Below are positions 26,869-35,367 of a stretch of 64,000 nucleotides of DNA, in pieces. The notes under the pieces were generated by a model, which did no database searches, was not told where the DNA came from, and saw only the letters and a list, made by a program, of their open reading frames with translations. Each line of letters starts with the position of its first letter. Position 1 is the stretch's first letter. Both the position numbers and the translations under genes were made by a program. The stretch lies in assembly GCA_041689615.1 (NCBI GenBank), contig JBDNFW010000044.1, positions 1 through 64,000 of the forward strand, in the 5' to 3' direction. Source of the DNA: UBA7359 sp041689615. GTDB lineage: Bacteria; Pseudomonadota; Gammaproteobacteria; Eutrophobiales; Eutrophobiaceae.

Positions 26869-29314
26869 CTAAACTCGATACAAATGGCTCTGAAAGCCTA
26901 CGAACATTCCACGAATTACTTTTGGCGAGCCAAATTCAGCAGCGGCATCATTGATAGTATTGTATTTAATTTCAATTAAGCTCTTCATTTTTGAAATAGA
27001 TAACTCATTCACGCCATCTTCTACGTAACGCTCTAGCACAAAATTAATAAATTCTTTCTGTTTATAATCAGTAAATACCTCATTGATAGCTGGCTTCGCT
27101 TTATCAACACGCTGTTGTCGTGTAATCGTTTCTGCAGCATAAGCCACATAGGCTAGCACATCATAAACATCACTTTCTTTTGCATCGATAAGCTCTTTCA
27201 TACTATCGAGCTTTTCTGCATCGTAACCAGATTCAGATAAATCACTTAATAGCTTTTCACGCGTTGTTGGGTCACTCCAAATTTCTCGTAGCTGATCTTC
27301 ATTTTCAAAAAATTGTGGCAAGTCATCAAATAGTCGTTCAACAAACTCACGCGCTGTAATAGGTTTTCCCTCTGTACTCCAGTACATCACTGAGGAGATA
27401 TGTTGGATCTGACGTGTTTTCCCGTCAGAGAGTTTGATTTCAATTTTCTTCTGACAGACACAAGGAGACTGACCACAATCATCGCAAGGGTCAGGAGGAG
27501 GTTTGGGACAAGTACAAGGTAAATTACCACAAACATCACATGGTTCTGACGTTGACCGACCACAAGTGCATGGCTCATTACCGCAACGACTACATGGTTC
27601 TGGATCTATTGGCTCACCATCCCATTCAGGATCAGAAAAATTGTAATGTGCTTTTACAAAATCATAGATAGTAAAAAATTCCTTACCATCATACATCCGC
27701 GTACCACGACCAATGATCTGCTTAAACTCGATCATATTATTGCAAGGACGCATTAAAACGATATTACGCACATTACGCGCATCGACACCGGTAGAAAGCT
27801 TGCGTGATGTCGTCAGGATAGTAGGGATCGTCTTTTCGTTATCCTTGAATATTTTTAAATCTTTCTCGCCCGCTTTACCATCATTAGCCGTGACTCGCAC
27901 ACAGTAAGCCGTATTACTCGTCCAGCCACGTTTTACTGCGTATTGATTGATGTAGTCGCGAACCATACCCGCATGTTCTTGAGTCGCACAAAAGACTAGT
28001 GTTTTTTCTTTTGGATTGATTCGATCCATCCAATAGTGAACGCGTTTTTGCTCACGCTCAGGAATCGTAATGAGTCTGTTAAAGTCGCCTTCTTTGTATA
28101 ACCTTCCCGGCTCTGGATTACCTTTAACGACCACACCATCACCCGGGGTATAAACATATTCATCCATAGTCCCGACGACGGGATACACTTTAAACGGCGT
28201 TAAGAAACCATCGTTGACACCTTGCTTAAGCGTATAGCTATACACCGGTTCACCAAAGTAAGCATAAGTATCAACATTATCTTTTCGTTTAGGCGTTGCT
28301 GTTAAACCTAACTGTACTGCGGGAGAAAAATATTCGAGTACATAACGCCAACTACTTTCATCTTTGGCACCACCACGATGACACTCATCAATAATAATAA
28401 AATCGAAAAAATCTTTCGGGTATTCACCAAAATATGGTGTGTCGTTACCTTCTTCATCTTGCCCACCAGACATAAAGGTTTGAAAGATAGTAAAGAACAC
28501 GCTGGCATTTTTAGGAACGCGACCTTTCTTTCTAATTTCGTCAGGCTCAATACGCGCTAAGGCATCTTCATCAAATGCACTAAAATCATTGAACGCTTGA
28601 TCCGCTAAAATATTTCGGTCTGCTAAAAATAAAATACGTGGCCGACGTTTCGCATCGGCAGTTGTTTTTTGATTGCTTAAACTCCAACGACTATGAAATA
28701 ACTTCCATGCAATTTGAAAAGCAATTGCCGTTTTACCCGTACCCGTTCAGCGTTAATAAGACACGCGTTCCACCTTGAGCAATAGAATCTAAAACATTGT
28801 TAATTGCATTCTCTTGATAATAACGCGGTGACCAACTTCCACTTTTCGTATCAAAAGGAATAGTAGAGAATCGTCTACGCCAATCGCTGGCAAAATCAGG
28901 TTCGGTATTGCCAAAGGTTAATGCCCATAATTGATCTGGCGAAAGATAATCATCAACTAAGGTCTCTTCACCCGTAAGCATATCCATTTGATAAATTTGA
29001 TGACCATTAGTCGCATAAGCAATGCGGCACTGCAAACGCTGGGCGTAGTCTTTGGCCTGACGTACGCCTTCGGTATAAGAAAGGCTTTCTTTTTTCGCTT
29101 CAACTGCAGCTAATTTTCGATCTTGATAAATCAGCACATAATCACTGGTAACACTATCACCACGCTTACCGCCGGTAATAATGCGACCGGGGCAAATCAC
29201 CTCACGACGAATAAAACTATTCTCGACTTCGCTCCAGCCATCGGCTTTGAGTTTCGGATCGATTAAATCAGCGCGAGTATCCGCTTCGTTGCGGTTTCCC
29301 TTTTGATTACTCAC
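26869..29314 (-). pseudogene. hsdR: type I restriction enzyme subunit R (hsdR), frameshifted in Walker A
   Basis: Read from a GTG at 29314, the first 193 codons encode the HsdR nuclease domain (LAAVEAKKESLSYTEGVRQA) up to RVLLTL. Two bases are missing there, in the codon before TGTGKT, so the frame runs into a stop at 28733-28735. The other frame continues TGTGKTAIAFQIAW, FLADRN, IIIDECHRGG, LTATP and IIGRGTRMYDG (motor motifs) to 26869. Restoring two bases would give about 815 residues, a normal EcoAI-like HsdR. A Cys-rich segment (CxxCGxxPCxC three times, about 27420-27600) lies near the C-terminal third. With the lesion in the ATP-binding loop, restriction should be lost; two fragments might still be made. 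A sequence error cannot be excluded. Confidence 0.9.
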
Positions 29315-29796
29315 TCACTTCCCCGTACAAGCTTATGCAAATCATTATGTGGTGTATTCCCTTTCAATTCTAAACGCTATTTTAAACCGCCATTTATACC
29401 GTCATTTAAACCGACACTTTTTTATTCATTTCTTAAATATTTGCTATCTAACTATGCTTTATAAGCTCTAAGTCATTAATATATATAAATAAAATATTTA
29501 TTCCTTTTCTAAATACACCGTTTTCGTTTCTAAAGTAAATACCCAGAAAATCAAAACATAATCAAGAAACTCAAACAATCATAATATATTGATTTTATTA
29601 TTTATTATTTTGATATTCACCAAATAAAGCCGATATATCGCGCAATAATCAAAACTGAATCAAGAAACTATTTTTGTGGAGCGTGAAAGCCGATATAGAC
29701 TCCTCAAACTCCTAGGTTACAAACAGTCCTCTTTATCTAAAAATATCAAAATAATCATCTCAAATTGGTTCTATTAATCTTCTAAAGGAAATTCTA
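29315..29796. other. AT-rich non-coding region between the RhuM-Fic gene and hsdR
   Basis: No gene seen in about 480 bases. It contains the three short direct repeats described at 29379-29415, two copies of AATCAAGAAACT (near 29561 and 29653) and two of AAGCCGATAT (near 29626 and 29688). These duplicated words suggest regulatory sites or a degraded gene. The hsdR promoter is probably here. Confidence 0.5.
29379..29415 (+). repeat. three tandem 12-13 base direct repeats upstream of hsdR
   Basis: Units ATTTTAAACCGCC, ATTTATACCGTC and ATTTAAACCGAC follow each other head to tail. The ACCGnC core is invariant. Position upstream of hsdR suggests an operator array; no binding protein is identified. 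Confidence 0.55.
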
Positions 29797-30777
29797 TCAG
29801 TCCTTTTTCGCCAACATATGCATGATTAAACGTATTAACGTTTCCTTTTGTTTTGGATCTGACTCAGCTACCAACAAGGTTAATGCAGCAAGTCCCGTAT
29901 CATTAATCGCCACTTCTCCATTCGTATTTAACAATCGACCATTACGATGCAGAAAATCAACAAACAAAAATGCACCGCTACGTTTATTACCATCACTAAA
30001 AGGATGATTCTTCACCACAAAATACAATAAATGAGCCGCTTTACTTTCAATACTCGGATAAGCAGGTTCACCAAATACAGTTTGATCCAGATTACCCAAT
30101 AAGGAAGCCAAACCATCTTCACGTAATTGGGCAAATAATTCGGTAGCTTCACCACGTTCGATTAAAGATTGTTTTAGATTGTTTATGTTTTGCATTGCTT
30201 CGTCAGCACTCGGTAATACGCCCCCAGCCTGTCCTTTAGGATCTACAAGCAAACCTTCATCATAGCGCTGTAGCCACAAAAAGGTTTTCGTATAACGGCT
30301 GACGATATCGACCAAACCACTACCCGCCTCGGCAGTGAGTTCAGGTGATTTAGCCGTCTTTTGGATTAAAGCGATGGCTTGTTGTAGCTCAGCAGAATTG
30401 CTGTCAAAACGCTGTTGATTAATCGCATAGCCCTGAATCAAATAATCTTTTAAGCGTTGTGTGGCCCAAATACGAAATTGGGTACCTCTTTTCGATTTAA
30501 CGCGATAACCTACAGAAATGACGACATCCAAATTGTAGTGCTTCACTGAATAAGATTTGCCGTCTTCAGCAGTTGTCCGGAAATTCCGGACAACTGAATC
30601 CTCTACCAACTCACTCTCTTTAAAAATATTACGAATATGCTCAGAAATGGTTCGTTTATTTTTATCAAACAAATCTACCATTTGCGACTGACTCAACCAG
30701 ACAGTATCCTGTTCACCATCTAGCCGCACTTCCACTTGTTGATTTTCGGTTTCATAAATCAATATTTCATTTTTCAT
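29797..30777 (-). CDS. RhuM-family N-terminus fused to Fic/Doc domain protein
   Basis: A 326-residue protein. The first 150 residues match the RhuM/virulence family: VWLSQSQMVDLFDKNKRTIS, HYNLDVVISVGYRVKSKRGT and FRIWATQRLKDYLIQGYAIN. Residues 160-326 form a Fic/Doc domain with motif HPFSDGNKR at 258-266 (catalytic His258), which typically transfers AMP or phosphate to a target protein. This fused type is frequently found inside type I restriction loci, as here between hsdS (18 bases) and hsdR. The role in such loci is not established; modulating the enzyme or acting as a toxin are possibilities. No disabling mutation visible. Confidence 0.85.
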   Translation of the reverse strand: MKNEILIYETENQQVEVRLDGEQDTVWLSQSQMVDLFDKNKRTISEHIRNIFKESELVEDSVVRNFRTTAEDGKSYSVKHYNLDVVISVGYRVKSKRGTQFRIWATQRLKDYLIQGYAINQQRFDSNSAELQQAIALIQKTAKSPELTAEAGSGLVDIVSRYTKTFLWLQRYDEGLLVDPKGQAGGVLPSADEAMQNINNLKQSLIERGEATELFAQLREDGLASLLGNLDQTVFGEPAYPSIESKAAHLLYFVVKNHPFSDGNKRSGAFLFVDFLHRNGRLLNTNGEVAINDTGLAALTLLVAESDPKQKETLIRLIMHMLAKKD

Positions 30778-30794
30778 CGTTCACCTTCCTTGTG

Positions 30795-32606
30795 TCATTT
30801 AACATACTTACCACGTCCTACTGGTTCCAGGCTTTGGCCACGAATCCATTCAATGGCTATAAAGAAACGTTTTCTGGGAATATTTAACTTACTCTCATGC
30901 CAATTCTCTCTTGCTGCCAAGACAATCGCTTCATCTGTAATCTCTACCTTTTCCAATAACAAATTATTCCAGGCCGCATAAACTGTTGCAAAAATCTCAG
31001 CTCTCTCAGTATTCATTTTCACCATTAAACGAATCAAGTTATCAACATCCGTGTTCTGTTTTGCTAATGCAGCCCTTGTCTTCTCAACTAATTTATTAAA
31101 TTGGCTTTTCTTGATAAGTCGATAGCCCGAGGCTTCATTTCCAGTGAACTCAAAAAAACCAGCTTTCTTTGCTCTTGGCTCTACTTTCTTTTTAAAGCGC
31201 TGATAGTCATTTGGCCCTGCCGCATCTTGAATTGGATTACGGCCTAAATTAATACCTAAAAGTGCTTCTGTCATATGCGCAATCTTTTCTGCTTTAACAT
31301 GACCAAATTGATTTTCTTTCCCTTCTTTCTCATGCTGCAAATAGGCAATACTAAGAATGCCTGCATGTAAATCCGTTGTACTGATATTAGGGATAGTTAT
31401 AGGGAAAGGAATTACATTTGAACTGTCCGTGTTATCAGCCGTTAACTGACCAGAAAAAGCTTTTTGCAGGATGGATTTTTTTAGTTCTTCTAGCCTTTTT
31501 AATTTTGAATAATATATATATTCAATACGATTAATTTTATTACTCATATCATCAATAGACTCAAGCAATTTTTCTTGTACCTTCGGATTAGAAGGAAACG
31601 TAATGACTACATTCTTTAAGCTTGTATTGCTCAAATTTTTCATCGTCGCGCCAGTCGCTACTTTTTCTAAGTCTTTACGATACTTTGAAGATCGTAACAA
31701 ACTTGTCAAGTAATACGGATTAAGAATATTTGACGGCTTAATATAGAAACAACCCGTTCCACATATATAACCTTCTTGATCTTTTTCAACAACAGCACAA
31801 CGCCCTATTTCACCACGCCGACTAATAACAACATCACCAGACGAAAGAACATATGTTTTTAATCTATCAACTGTTTCGGCACTAACCGTTTTGGAATTAT
31901 TTGGAATAATTATATCACCTACAATATTAATCGGATTTACCAATGGAATTCCTCCTTCTACATAATCCGACTTATGCAGCATTGAACCAAATGGTCCAGT
32001 CGAAACTGAAGTAACAGCACCTTGTAATTTGGTTTCAACCCATCCATCTCCACTTTGGCTAAACATTTGCTGCAAATAGCTTTCAAATAATTCGCGGGCA
32101 TTTTTTAGATTTTGTTCGGCATTAGCGCGAGCTTTGTCGATGTCAACAAAGGTTTGATCGAGAATAGCGACGATGCGCTTTTGTTCGGATAACGGTGGGA
32201 GAGGAAAGTCAAAAGTTAAAACCTCCTTCACATTCGCTCTAGGCATTCTGGCACCAGTACAAGTTTTATCTATAGCTTCAACAACTGGGCGACTTGTAAA
32301 CCAATAAAAAAGAAACTTCTTGCTAACTAAACTAGATGGCTTTAAAGGAAAAATTTCAGAGGAACAATGCCCCTCAAACTCTGGAACTAGAACCTTATTC
32401 AGATATGGTCGCAAACGCCCATATAAAATATGATCTGTCGAAAATCGAAATGTAGAACTAGCTACAGTCTTTGGTGTTAAATCGCCAATAAATTTACCAG
32501 TATGACCTTCAATATCCTCCATACCAATGTAAGGCAAATCACCTTCTCTAAATTGAGTTTTTTCTATAACACAAACATCACTAAGTTTTTTTACTTCCCA
32601 GCCCAT
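30795..32606 (-). CDS. hsdS: type I restriction enzyme specificity subunit HsdS with C-terminal extension
   Basis: A 603-residue specificity subunit, longer than the usual 400-450. Two target-recognition domains alternate with conserved helices: the first (about 1-140) ends LPPLSEQKRIVAILDQTFVD, and the second (about 190-350) ends EKLLESIDDMSNKINRIEY, then LKKSILQKAFSGQL. From about residue 410 an extra 190-residue domain follows (YLQHEKEGKENQFGHVKAEK, then NPIQDAAGPNDYQRFKKKVE). I have seen this kind of extension in other HsdS proteins but know no function for it. The start overlaps the hsdM stop as TAATG. The DNA sequence recognised cannot be predicted. Confidence 0.92.
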   Translation of the reverse strand: MGWEVKKLSDVCVIEKTQFREGDLPYIGMEDIEGHTGKFIGDLTPKTVASSTFRFSTDHILYGRLRPYLNKVLVPEFEGHCSSEIFPLKPSSLVSKKFLFYWFTSRPVVEAIDKTCTGARMPRANVKEVLTFDFPLPPLSEQKRIVAILDQTFVDIDKARANAEQNLKNARELFESYLQQMFSQSGDGWVETKLQGAVTSVSTGPFGSMLHKSDYVEGGIPLVNPINIVGDIIIPNNSKTVSAETVDRLKTYVLSSGDVVISRRGEIGRCAVVEKDQEGYICGTGCFYIKPSNILNPYYLTSLLRSSKYRKDLEKVATGATMKNLSNTSLKNVVITFPSNPKVQEKLLESIDDMSNKINRIEYIYYSKLKRLEELKKSILQKAFSGQLTADNTDSSNVIPFPITIPNISTTDLHAGILSIAYLQHEKEGKENQFGHVKAEKIAHMTEALLGINLGRNPIQDAAGPNDYQRFKKKVEPRAKKAGFFEFTGNEASGYRLIKKSQFNKLVEKTRAALAKQNTDVDNLIRLMVKMNTERAEIFATVYAAWNNLLLEKVEITDEAIVLAARENWHESKLNIPRKRFFIAIEWIRGQSLEPVGRGKYVK

Positions 32607-34075
32607 TAACCAACAACCTTTTGAATACTACTCAAAATATCTTCACTTGCTTTATCCAAGGCTATAATCTCTTCAATAATTACTGAAGGTTCACGCACCA
32701 CAACTTCATCATCAATATTAGGATTCTTAACGGATAAGTCCCAAGTAGTTTCATCAATTTCACTGACATTAAATGACCATGACTGTTCTGAATCAGCAAA
32801 CGTTTTTTGTACCTTAACAAAGTCTTTTAGATCGTTGTCGTTAAGCGGATTGGTTTTACCTAAAGAACGACCTACATCTAATTGGTAGTACCAGACCTTT
32901 TGCGTTGGCTCGCCTTTTTCAAAAAACAATACGACGGTTTTAACACCAGCACCGAGAAATGTTTTTGCGGGACAATCGAGTACAGTATGCAGGTTACAGT
33001 TTTCCAATAATTCTTTACGCAAAGCTATTGCTGCGTTATCGGTATTTGACAGGAAAGTGTTTTTAATGACGATTGCCGCACGACCACCGGGTTTCAACAT
33101 CTTCATAAAATGTTGTAAAAACAAAAAGGCGGTCTCGCCGGTTTTAATGGTGAAGTTTTGTTGCACTTCTTTACGCTCTTTGCCACCAAAGGGGGGATTG
33201 GCAAGAATAATATTGTGTTGTTGGCTTGGTTGTATGTCGGCAATGTTTTCAGCCAGTGTATTGGTATGTAATACATTAGGTGCTTCGATACCGTGCAAGA
33301 TCATATTCATAATTGCGATGACATACGCCAGTGATTTTTTCTCTTTTGCGTAGAAGGTTTTTTCTTGCAGGGTTTTTAGTTTAGACGTTGATAATTGTTT
33401 TTTAGTTGCGCCGCCTTGTCGTAAATAATCAAACGCTTCGCAAAGAAAGCCCGCTGATCCTGCTGCGCCATCATAAATCGTTTCGCCGATTTTTGGTTGG
33501 ACAACATCAATCATGGCGCGAATAAGTGGACGCGGCGTGTAGTATTCACCACCATTACGACCGGCATTGCCCATGTTTTTTATTTTGCTTTCGTACAGAT
33601 GTGACAGCTCGTGTTTTTCTTCCTGCGAGCGAAAATGTAATTCGTCTACTTTTTCCAGTGCATCTCGTAGGGAATAACCACTCTGGATCTTGTTTTTGAT
33701 CTCGCCAAAGATTTCGCCAATCTTGTATTCAATCGTATTCGGATCGGTCGCACGTTGTTTAAATCCTTTTAAGTAGGGAAATAACTCACCATCGACATAG
33801 TCCATTAAGTCTGATCCAGTAAGCGCATTGTTATGATCAAACTGTCCTTCTGCATCTTTCGGTGCCGCCCAGTTACCCCAACGATGCTGTTCATCAATGA
33901 TGTATTGGTATTCTTTATCTTCTAATTCTGCTTGCAGGAATTTTTCGTGCTCAAGATCATCTAGGTATCTAAGGAACAACATCCACGAGGTTTGCTCGGT
34001 ATAATCCAGTTCACTGGAGCAACCTGCGTCTTTGTGCAGTATGTCGTCGATGTTTTTAAAGGTTTGTTCAAACAT
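32606..34075 (-). CDS. hsdM: type I restriction-modification methyltransferase subunit HsdM
   Basis: A 489-residue N6-adenine methyltransferase. The N-terminal HsdM domain (TSWMLFLRYLDDLE near 30-43) precedes the catalytic domain. The AdoMet motif is DGAAGSAGF (202-210), GGEYYTPRPLIRAM (175-188) is the family signature, and NPPFGG (293-298) is the catalytic NPPF motif. It is the first gene of the minus-strand order hsdM-hsdS-RhuM/Fic-hsdR. Methylation is probably intact even though hsdR is broken. Confidence 0.96.
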   Translation of the reverse strand: MFEQTFKNIDDILHKDAGCSSELDYTEQTSWMLFLRYLDDLEHEKFLQAELEDKEYQYIIDEQHRWGNWAAPKDAEGQFDHNNALTGSDLMDYVDGELFPYLKGFKQRATDPNTIEYKIGEIFGEIKNKIQSGYSLRDALEKVDELHFRSQEEKHELSHLYESKIKNMGNAGRNGGEYYTPRPLIRAMIDVVQPKIGETIYDGAAGSAGFLCEAFDYLRQGGATKKQLSTSKLKTLQEKTFYAKEKKSLAYVIAIMNMILHGIEAPNVLHTNTLAENIADIQPSQQHNIILANPPFGGKERKEVQQNFTIKTGETAFLFLQHFMKMLKPGGRAAIVIKNTFLSNTDNAAIALRKELLENCNLHTVLDCPAKTFLGAGVKTVVLFFEKGEPTQKVWYYQLDVGRSLGKTNPLNDNDLKDFVKVQKTFADSEQSWSFNVSEIDETTWDLSVKNPNIDDEVVVREPSVIIEEIIALDKASEDILSSIQKVVG

Positions 34076-34167
34076 TTATAGTTCTTCTCATGACCGCGAT
34101 CTATGGGGCTTATTGCCATCTTATTTTGTACTTTAATTCACTGCTGTCTCTTTTACTTAACAGGTGA

Positions 34168-34261
34168 TCATACCCGCGTCGGCGGGAAACCAGTGGATTA
34201 TGTCATCACGCTAATCAATATCGTACTGGGACTTACTGGATACCCGCCGACGCGGGTATGA
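34168..34261. repeat. 94-base palindromic intergenic element
   Basis: Two perfect 19-base inverted arms (TCATACCCGCGTCGGCGGG at 34168-34186, reverse complement at 34243-34261) flank a 56-base AT-rich centre with CCAGT/ACTGG just inside. The GC-rich arms in an AT-rich spacer resemble the CCCGC...GCGGG palindromic repeats scattered in many gammaproteobacterial genomes. It lies between hsdM and iscR, near the right edge of the restriction locus. Confidence 0.75.
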
Positions 34262-34470
34262 CGAACGTTATTTATATCTTACTCGTAAACTCTTTCAACT
34301 ACGCTTCCCGGATAAGATTAAGTAAGGTCCTGTTCACTTTGGATCTCTCATCTCTAAAATTCCTTTTATAGACTAATAAGCCATTAATCCTATCATGCAT
34401 GAAATCCATAACCCATTGAAATTCATATATATTTAAATAAGAATAATTCCCGACTAAACTAATCAACTAT

Positions 34471-34495
34471 ATACTTGACTAATTTACTAGGTTAT
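34471..34495 (+). promoter_or_regulatory. type 1 IscR-binding site overlapping the iscR-suf promoter
   Basis: ATACTTGACTAATTTACTAG followed by GTTAT agrees with the 25-base type 1 IscR consensus (ATASYYGACT...YAGTCRRSTAT) at about 22 positions. TTGACT (34475-34480) doubles as the -35 box. A weak extended -10 (TGTGAATCT) follows at the right distance. This matches the arrangement at the E. coli iscR promoter, where [2Fe-2S]-IscR represses its own operon. Confidence 0.75.
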
Positions 34496-34541
34496 GTGAA
34501 TCTTGCTGCCCCGTTTAAGGGCATATTGAGAGAAAACGACG

Positions 34542-35006
34542 ATGAAAATGACAACAAAAGGACGATATGCGGTAACCGCGATGCTGGATTTGGCGCTGCA
34601 TGATGGCGATGGACCAGTAAATTTGTCTGAGATTTCTCAACGTCAGGATATTTCTCTGACTTATCTCGAACAATTGTTCGGCAAGTTAAGACGGCATGGA
34701 TTAATAGAAAGCGCACGCGGTCCGGGTGGCGGCTATCGATTGGCAATGAATCCGGATGAAATCAGTATTGCCAAAGTTGTTTATTCGGTTGATGAACCAA
34801 TCGATATTACCCGCTGCGGTGGTAAACAAAATTGTCAGAACGACGAACGTTGTTTAACGCATGATCTATGGATGGAATTGAATCGTCACGTTTCTGATTT
34901 TTTAAACGGCATTACATTGGGCGATTTGATTCAACGAAATAATGTAAAGAAAGTATCAGAACGACAAGACGTCATCTTAATGCAACTACACAAACAGAAG
35001 CACTAA
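34542..35006 (+). CDS. iscR: Rrf2-family iron-sulfur regulator IscR
   Basis: A 154-residue regulator. The N-terminal winged helix contains TTKGRYAVTAMLDLALH and SLTYLEQLFGKLRRHGLIES. The cluster ligands Cys92, Cys98, Cys104 and His107 fall at exactly the numbering known for E. coli IscR, so it should bind a [2Fe-2S] cluster. It represses the operon when the cluster is present and lifts repression under iron or oxidative stress. It is first in the suf operon and has a type 1 IscR site in its promoter; sufA follows after 5 bases. The family sometimes calls such proteins SufR, but the ligand pattern is IscR's. Confidence 0.94.
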   Translation: MKMTTKGRYAVTAMLDLALHDGDGPVNLSEISQRQDISLTYLEQLFGKLRRHGLIESARGPGGGYRLAMNPDEISIAKVVYSVDEPIDITRCGGKQNCQNDERCLTHDLWMELNRHVSDFLNGITLGDLIQRNNVKKVSERQDVILMQLHKQKH

Positions 35007-35011
35007 ATATT

Positions 35012-35365
35012 ATGAATAATGAAATGACAATTAATCTGACTGACAGTGCAAAAGAGCACATACAGAAAGTTCTCGCAAAAGATGAGAACGGTATTGGCTT
35101 GCGTGTTGGTGTTAAAACAACCGGTTGTTCCGGCTATCAATACGTAATTGAAACGGCCAAAGAAATTAACGATGAAGATAAACAGATTGAATCGAATGGT
35201 GTCAAAATCATAGTCGATGAACAAAGTTTGCGTTATCTCGCCGGCACTGAACTCGACTTTACTCGAGAAGGTTTGAACTCAGGTTTTAAATTCAAGAATC
35301 CAAACGTAGAAGAGTCTTGTGGTTGTGGCGAAAGCTTTAACCTTAAAGAAGGTGTGGAGAAATAA
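35012..35365 (+). CDS. sufA: A-type iron-sulfur carrier protein (SufA/IscA/ErpA family)
   Basis: A 117-residue HesB-like carrier. The three cluster-binding cysteines are Cys39 (TTGCSGYQY) and Cys103/Cys105 (ESCGCGESF), as in all A-type carriers. They deliver Fe-S clusters from the SufBCD scaffold to targets. It sits 5 bases after iscR and 2 bases before sufB. The name sufA is chosen by operon position; IscA and ErpA are close relatives and cannot be told apart by motif. Confidence 0.92.
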   Translation: MNNEMTINLTDSAKEHIQKVLAKDENGIGLRVGVKTTGCSGYQYVIETAKEINDEDKQIESNGVKIIVDEQSLRYLAGTELDFTREGLNSGFKFKNPNVEESCGCGESFNLKEGVEK

Positions 35366-35367
35366 AC

